This document shows positions 6,985 through 9,711 of a stretch of DNA of 9,711 nt, piece by piece. The first letter of the stretch is position 1. The number at the start of each line of letters is the position of its first letter. The stretch lies in assembly GCA_019745755.1 (NCBI GenBank), contig JAIESS010000079.1:1-9711 (forward strand), read 5' to 3'. The notes under the pieces are model-generated. The model was not told the DNA's origin, did not search any database, and worked only from the letters and a program-made list of their open reading frames with translations. The DNA comes from Alphaproteobacteria bacterium (lineage in GTDB: Bacteria > Pseudomonadota > Alphaproteobacteria > Paracaedibacterales > JAKBAR01). Both the position numbers and the translations under genes were made by a program.

Positions 6985-7866
6985 TTACTTACACTCACAG
7001 GGCGATAATTTCAGGAGCATAATATAATCCTCAATTTCAGAAAATCGGGGTTTTCTTTGCAAGTAAGCATACTGTTTGTTACAGATACTAAGACGAAAAG
7101 ATTCTGCCGGTACATGTTCAAATAAATCAAACACTTGGCGCGCAAGAAATTCAATGGGGTTGCAGCGAATGATCAATATGGAACCATCCCCCCCTTCATG
7201 AGCAAAAAGTTTTAAATTGTTAGGAAGCGTTTTGAACATGTTAAAACTAATATCAAGCTCATCCAGGGGAAGATCGTCCATGCTTTTGGGAAGATGCGTC
7301 AGAGCATTATGAGAGAGGTAGATTTTTTTTAGATTCACAAGATTACTTATGCCTTCTGGAATCTCTTTAAGATGGTTGTGACTAAGATCAATATATGTCA
7401 ACGTAGTGATCGATAGAATGACCTCAGAAAAAACCTTCATTCCTACATTTTCAATATGAAGTTCTTCAAGACGGTTCATAACACTCATTGTGCTTGGAAG
7501 GTTTTGAAATGGATTAAAAGACATGTTCAAAACCTGAATAGATACGAATTCATCCCATCCTGTAAGAGGAAGTGAGCGAATATTCCCATCGGGTGGAAAG
7601 CTTACCGATACGACGGTAGATCCTTCACTGGTATTTTCATTATTATTGAGCGATAGGGCCTGACGCATAATCCGTTTTACGCGCCCATCATTTTCGTGCT
7701 CAGACATAGTTTTTAGGAATGTGCATGTTTGAGCCAGCCTACAAAGTGAGTCTCTAGAGCAGAATTTTAAAACATGTTTTTGGGTATCTTCGGGAAGATC
7801 CATCATAGAGGCGTGTACACTTACAAGACCAAAAAGCATTGTAAGTAGAGTTTTAATAAACATCAT
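6985..7866 (-). CDS. Exported F-box/leucine-rich-repeat protein (short paralog)
   Basis: A 293-aa putative host-directed protein. Residues 1-19 are a Sec signal peptide with a likely VHA|S cut. Residues 22-60 match an F-box (MDLPEDTQKHVLKF then SLCRLAQTC), the fold that in eukaryotes binds Skp1 of SCF ubiquitin ligases. About five LRRs run over residues 110-218, with units such as YIDLSHNHLKEIP. The tail (234-293) ends in CECK and has cysteines C235, C262, C290 and C292, all matched in the upstream paralog. The ATG at 7866 was chosen because GAGGA on the - strand sits 8 bases ahead; a TTG at 7881 is in frame but would swallow that site. Sampled GC is low (17 of 60 bases at 7201-7260). The F-box call rests on pattern, and the host role is inferred. 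Confidence 0.8.
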   Translation of the reverse strand: MMFIKTLLTMLFGLVSVHASMMDLPEDTQKHVLKFCSRDSLCRLAQTCTFLKTMSEHENDGRVKRIMRQALSLNNNENTSEGSTVVSVSFPPDGNIRSLPLTGWDEFVSIQVLNMSFNPFQNLPSTMSVMNRLEELHIENVGMKVFSEVILSITTLTYIDLSHNHLKEIPEGISNLVNLKKIYLSHNALTHLPKSMDDLPLDELDISFNMFKTLPNNLKLFAHEGGDGSILIIRCNPIEFLARQVFDLFEHVPAESFRLSICNKQYAYLQRKPRFSEIEDYIMLLKLSPCECK

Positions 7867-7874
7867 AAAAGGGT

Positions 7875-7879
7875 TCCTC
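7875..7879 (-). promoter_or_regulatory. Ribosome binding site that sets the start at 7866
   Basis: On the - strand GAGGA lies 8 bases upstream of the ATG at 7866. It falls within the coding part of the longer TTG-started reading frame, which favours the shorter protein. Confidence 0.6.
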
Positions 7880-7881
7880 AA

Positions 7882-7930
7882 AAAACGTGGAAAGACTATT
7901 GTTTATGATTTTAGAAAAAATAGTTCTTCC
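7882..7930 (-). terminator. Interrupted hairpin with T-run between the two F-box genes
   Basis: Read on the - strand, GGAAGAACTATT (7930-7919) pairs with AATAGTCTTTCC (7900-7889) except for two central mismatches, around an 18-base loop. It is followed three bases later by a run of T residues just upstream of the GAGGA site of the short paralog. It could be a leaky terminator or attenuator that lowers expression of the second gene. The stem is imperfect, so this is tentative. Confidence 0.35.
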
Positions 7931-7974
7931 CGTCGAATCTTTTGTTGCAAAACAACCTTCTCCACTGAAACACA

Positions 7975-9162
7975 CTATACCTTCTTACACACACAAGGAG
8001 AATATGTATCCATCAGTAATGTAACATTGGGAAATTCTGGGTCTTCTCCCAAGGATTTATATTGCTCCTCACATAAGACAAGGGAAAAATCTTGCTGCTC
8101 TGTTAATGTTGAAAGAAGCGCATGAACATCTTCTTTTAATGAGTGAAGAGGGTTGCATCCTATTTTCAAAGCAGTGGGCTTCTCCATTTGATACATTTTT
8201 AAATTTTTTGGGAATGATTCAAACTGATTATGACTTAGATCGAGAATATAAAGCTTTTCAAGATTTTCAACACTTTTAGGAAGTGTTTTAAGATGATTCC
8301 CACCAAGATAGAGTATTTCTAAGTTTTCCAAAACCCCCATGTTTTCCGGTAATTCAGTCATATTATTAGAAGATAGAGCAATAGTCTTAATCTGTGGAAG
8401 TTTGAAAAGAGTCTCTGGGAATCTATTAAGAAAATTACCATTAAGGCAGAGATTTCTAAGATTTGTCAATTTTTCCATGCTCGTTGGAAGCGTGCCAATT
8501 CTATTCTTACCAAGGTCGAGGACCTCAACATCGCTAAACTTTTCCCATATATCAGGCAGTGAAAAAATACCACGTCGCCCAAGAGCCACAGACATATAAG
8601 GTTTACTCGTAAAACGAATTCTTTGTAATTCAGCTGTTTTTATGACCATTTTTTGAATAATAATTTGACTCGCAGTGAGTTTACTGACAACTTTTTGCTC
8701 TTTTTCATGTATCTCTTTATTGAGCTTATAGCGATCCTTCCATGAAAGTGTTTTGCGGTAATCAGGCAATCTTTCCCAAGGCATGCTGCCTACAAATAGG
8801 CGATCCCACAAAACATTTTGTGCATCCTCCGTCATAAATTCAGGTATGAGGGTGCGATTAAATGTTCTTTGCCATGGGGTGTTTTGGCAACATCGTTGAT
8901 TTTCTTGTTCAGTGTATTCTTCCTTTGACATCGTGTCCTTTATCAACAAGGGATCCCACGGGAAATCACCCTGACAATGATGGATCCACATGGGATTTTT
9001 ATCAACAATGGCGCGCATGAATGTACTCGTTTGAGAAAGCCTTCCGAGAGATCTTACGTCAAGCCATCCATATATTGAGATTTGTGCATCATCATCTAAA
9101 TGATCCATAGCTTTGATATCAAAACTAAAAAAAAGGATGAGAAAGAAAGCAAATAACGTCAT
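7975..9162 (-). CDS. Exported F-box/leucine-rich-repeat protein (long paralog)
   Basis: A 395-aa putative secreted effector. A hydrophobic signal runs over residues 1-18 (likely cut IKA|M). An F-box-like segment (20-60) reads HLDDDAQISIYGWL, then RSLGRLSQTS. A tryptophan-rich stretch follows (W59, W69, W97, W119, W129, W141), including SWKDRY like the extension after many eukaryotic F-boxes. Five LRRs of exactly 23 residues come next (anchors L215, L238, I261, L284, L307; e.g. LEILYLGGNHLKTLP), closest to the eukaryotic Ras-group/SHOC2 style. The tail carries C336, C364, C390 and C392, as in the paralog. The ATG at 9162 follows GGGGG by 7 bases; an upstream GTG (9201) adds 13 residues and gives a more basic N-terminus but lacks a ribosome binding site. 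The gene is AT-rich (17 of 60 bases GC at 8221-8280). Confidence 0.82.
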   Translation of the reverse strand: MTLFAFFLILFFSFDIKAMDHLDDDAQISIYGWLDVRSLGRLSQTSTFMRAIVDKNPMWIHHCQGDFPWDPLLIKDTMSKEEYTEQENQRCCQNTPWQRTFNRTLIPEFMTEDAQNVLWDRLFVGSMPWERLPDYRKTLSWKDRYKLNKEIHEKEQKVVSKLTASQIIIQKMVIKTAELQRIRFTSKPYMSVALGRRGIFSLPDIWEKFSDVEVLDLGKNRIGTLPTSMEKLTNLRNLCLNGNFLNRFPETLFKLPQIKTIALSSNNMTELPENMGVLENLEILYLGGNHLKTLPKSVENLEKLYILDLSHNQFESFPKNLKMYQMEKPTALKIGCNPLHSLKEDVHALLSTLTEQQDFSLVLCEEQYKSLGEDPEFPNVTLLMDTYSPCVCKKV

Positions 9163-9169
9163 ATCAATA

Positions 9170-9174
9170 CCCCC
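9170..9174 (-). promoter_or_regulatory. Ribosome binding site favouring the start at 9162
   Basis: A GGGGG run on the - strand sits 7 bases before the ATG at 9162 and can pair with the anti-Shine-Dalgarno sequence using one G-U pair. The alternative GTG at 9201 has nothing similar ahead of it. Confidence 0.4.
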
Positions 9175-9223
9175 AATTAAAAAACTGTGAATGTTTTTCA
9201 CACAACAGTTTTTATGGATGCCC

Positions 9224-9252
9224 TATATACCATTGGAATGGATGATTGTTAA
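9224..9252 (-). promoter_or_regulatory. Promoter of the F-box/LRR pair
   Basis: On the - strand TTAACA (9247-9252, five of six to the -35 consensus) and TATATA (9224-9229, four of six to the -10) are exactly 17 bases apart. Predicted transcription starts near 9217, leaving a leader of about 55 bases to the ATG at 9162. The -35 overlaps a CtrA-type box. Confidence 0.55.
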
Positions 9253-9263
9253 GATTTAGTTAA
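9248..9263 (-). promoter_or_regulatory. CtrA-type binding site overlapping the -35 box
   Basis: The - strand reads TTAACTAAATCTTAAC, an exact TTAA-N7-TTAAC, the full binding consensus of the alphaproteobacterial cell-cycle regulator CtrA. TCTTAAC occurs twice with an 11-base period, so a dimer would meet both half-sites on one face of the helix. The second half-site overlaps the -35 hexamer, the usual place at CtrA-controlled promoters. No ctrA gene is in the window. Confidence 0.5.
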
Positions 9264-9354
9264 GAGATTGCACATAAAAACACAAAAAAAGACATTTTTG
9301 TAATAAAAATTTGAAAAAACAACTGTTAAGTTACTAAAAATCCTTAATGTGTAC

Positions 9355-9384
9355 AAAAAAATAGAGACCACGGAAATGGCCTCT
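9355..9384 (-). terminator. Intrinsic terminator of typA
   Basis: On the - strand AGAGGCCA (9384-9377) pairs with TGGTCTCT (9370-9363) in an 8-bp stem with one G-U pair and a 6-base loop. Seven T residues follow (9361-9355). It lies 33 bases past the typA stop and shields the F-box promoter from read-through. Confidence 0.85.
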
Positions 9385-9417
9385 AACATAAAAATAAAGT
9401 TTTGGATTGAGCTCTTT

Positions 9418-9711
9418 TTAATCCGCGTCTTTTTTCCGGTCAAATCGCTTGCGATCATTTGGATCAAGATAAATCTTGCGAATACGAATGCATTTTGGCG
9501 TAACTTCGACGCACTCATTTTCATCAATATAAGCAATCGCTTCTTCCAAACTCATGATTTTGGGGGGTGTGAGGCGAATGGCCTCATCCTTGCCCGATGC
9601 ACGAACGTTGGTTAGCTGTTTCGCACGAAGGGCATTAATCTCAAGATCATTATCACGGTTATGTTCACCGATAACCATACCTTGGTAAATTTTCTCACCT
9701 GGATTGACAAA
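9418..9711 (-). CDS. typA: C-terminal end of TypA/BipA ribosome-associated GTPase (partial)
   Basis: The last 97 residues of the translational GTPase TypA/BipA, which binds the ribosome and supports large-subunit assembly and growth under stress or in the cold. The gene enters from the right edge, so the GTPase domain is outside the window. The visible part is the conserved C-terminal domain: GMVIGEHNRDNDL, QLTNVRASGKDEA, RLTPPKIMSLEEA, then EVTPKCIRIRKIYLD and the basic end NDRKRFDRKK. An internal ATG at 9678 is not a real start, since family sequence (FVNPGEKIYQG) continues upstream to the window edge in the same frame. It ends before its own terminator. Confidence 0.95.
   Translation of the reverse strand, partial: FVNPGEKIYQGMVIGEHNRDNDLEINALRAKQLTNVRASGKDEAIRLTPPKIMSLEEAIAYIDENECVEVTPKCIRIRKIYLDPNDRKRFDRKKDAD

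Noticed and set aside
9282..9301. ACAAAAA/TTTTTGT inverted repeat as a second terminator or operator
   Set aside because: Only A-T with one C-G pair in the arms, no GC-rich stem, and low-complexity surroundings.

Overview
The window looks like chromosomal DNA of a host-associated alphaproteobacterium. The evidence is a gene-transfer-agent-type terminase, a mitochondrial-processing-peptidase-like M16 protease, the alphaproteobacterial gene order dapF-mtaB, a CtrA-type box, and two exported proteins that join a eukaryote-like F-box to leucine-rich repeats. An amoeba or protist endosymbiont of the Holosporales/Rickettsiales type is my best guess. That is inference from gene content; no marker gene fixes the taxon.

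Layout. At 18-1277 (+) is a large terminase subunit of the GTA/phage type, with no portal or capsid gene after it. At 1471-3745 (+) a periplasmic substrate-binding protein of the TrpX type and an M16 zinc protease follow each other 37 bases apart. They end in a strong hairpin terminator that can serve both strands. At 3815-6062 (-) are mtaB (tRNA modification) and dapF (diaminopimelate epimerase), read dapF then mtaB. At 6309-6968 (+) is a D-amino-acid transaminase that has lost its N-terminus: family-like coding continues upstream without a start codon and then breaks by frameshift. At 6985-7866 and 7975-9162 (both -) are two paralogous Sec-exported F-box/LRR proteins, each ending in the same unrecognised tail with four conserved cysteines. 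A good promoter with an overlapping CtrA-type box lies upstream of the pair. At the right edge (9418-9711, -) is the C-terminal end of typA/bipA with its own terminator.

How they fit together. dapF (meso-diaminopimelate) and dat (D-alanine/D-glutamate) both feed peptidoglycan synthesis, so the organism probably keeps, or recently kept, a cell wall; the dat copy here looks damaged. The F-box/LRR pair is the accessory part of the window. It is visibly AT-richer than the rest and is best read as a set of host-directed effectors, though delivery and partners cannot be seen. The most unusual points are the signal peptide + F-box + LRR + four-Cys tail architecture, its possible control by CtrA, and a 10-bp inverted repeat that could hide the ribosome binding site of the ABC-type binding protein. 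No tRNA, rRNA, CRISPR array or insertion sequence was found. No gene-free stretch exceeds 300 bases.
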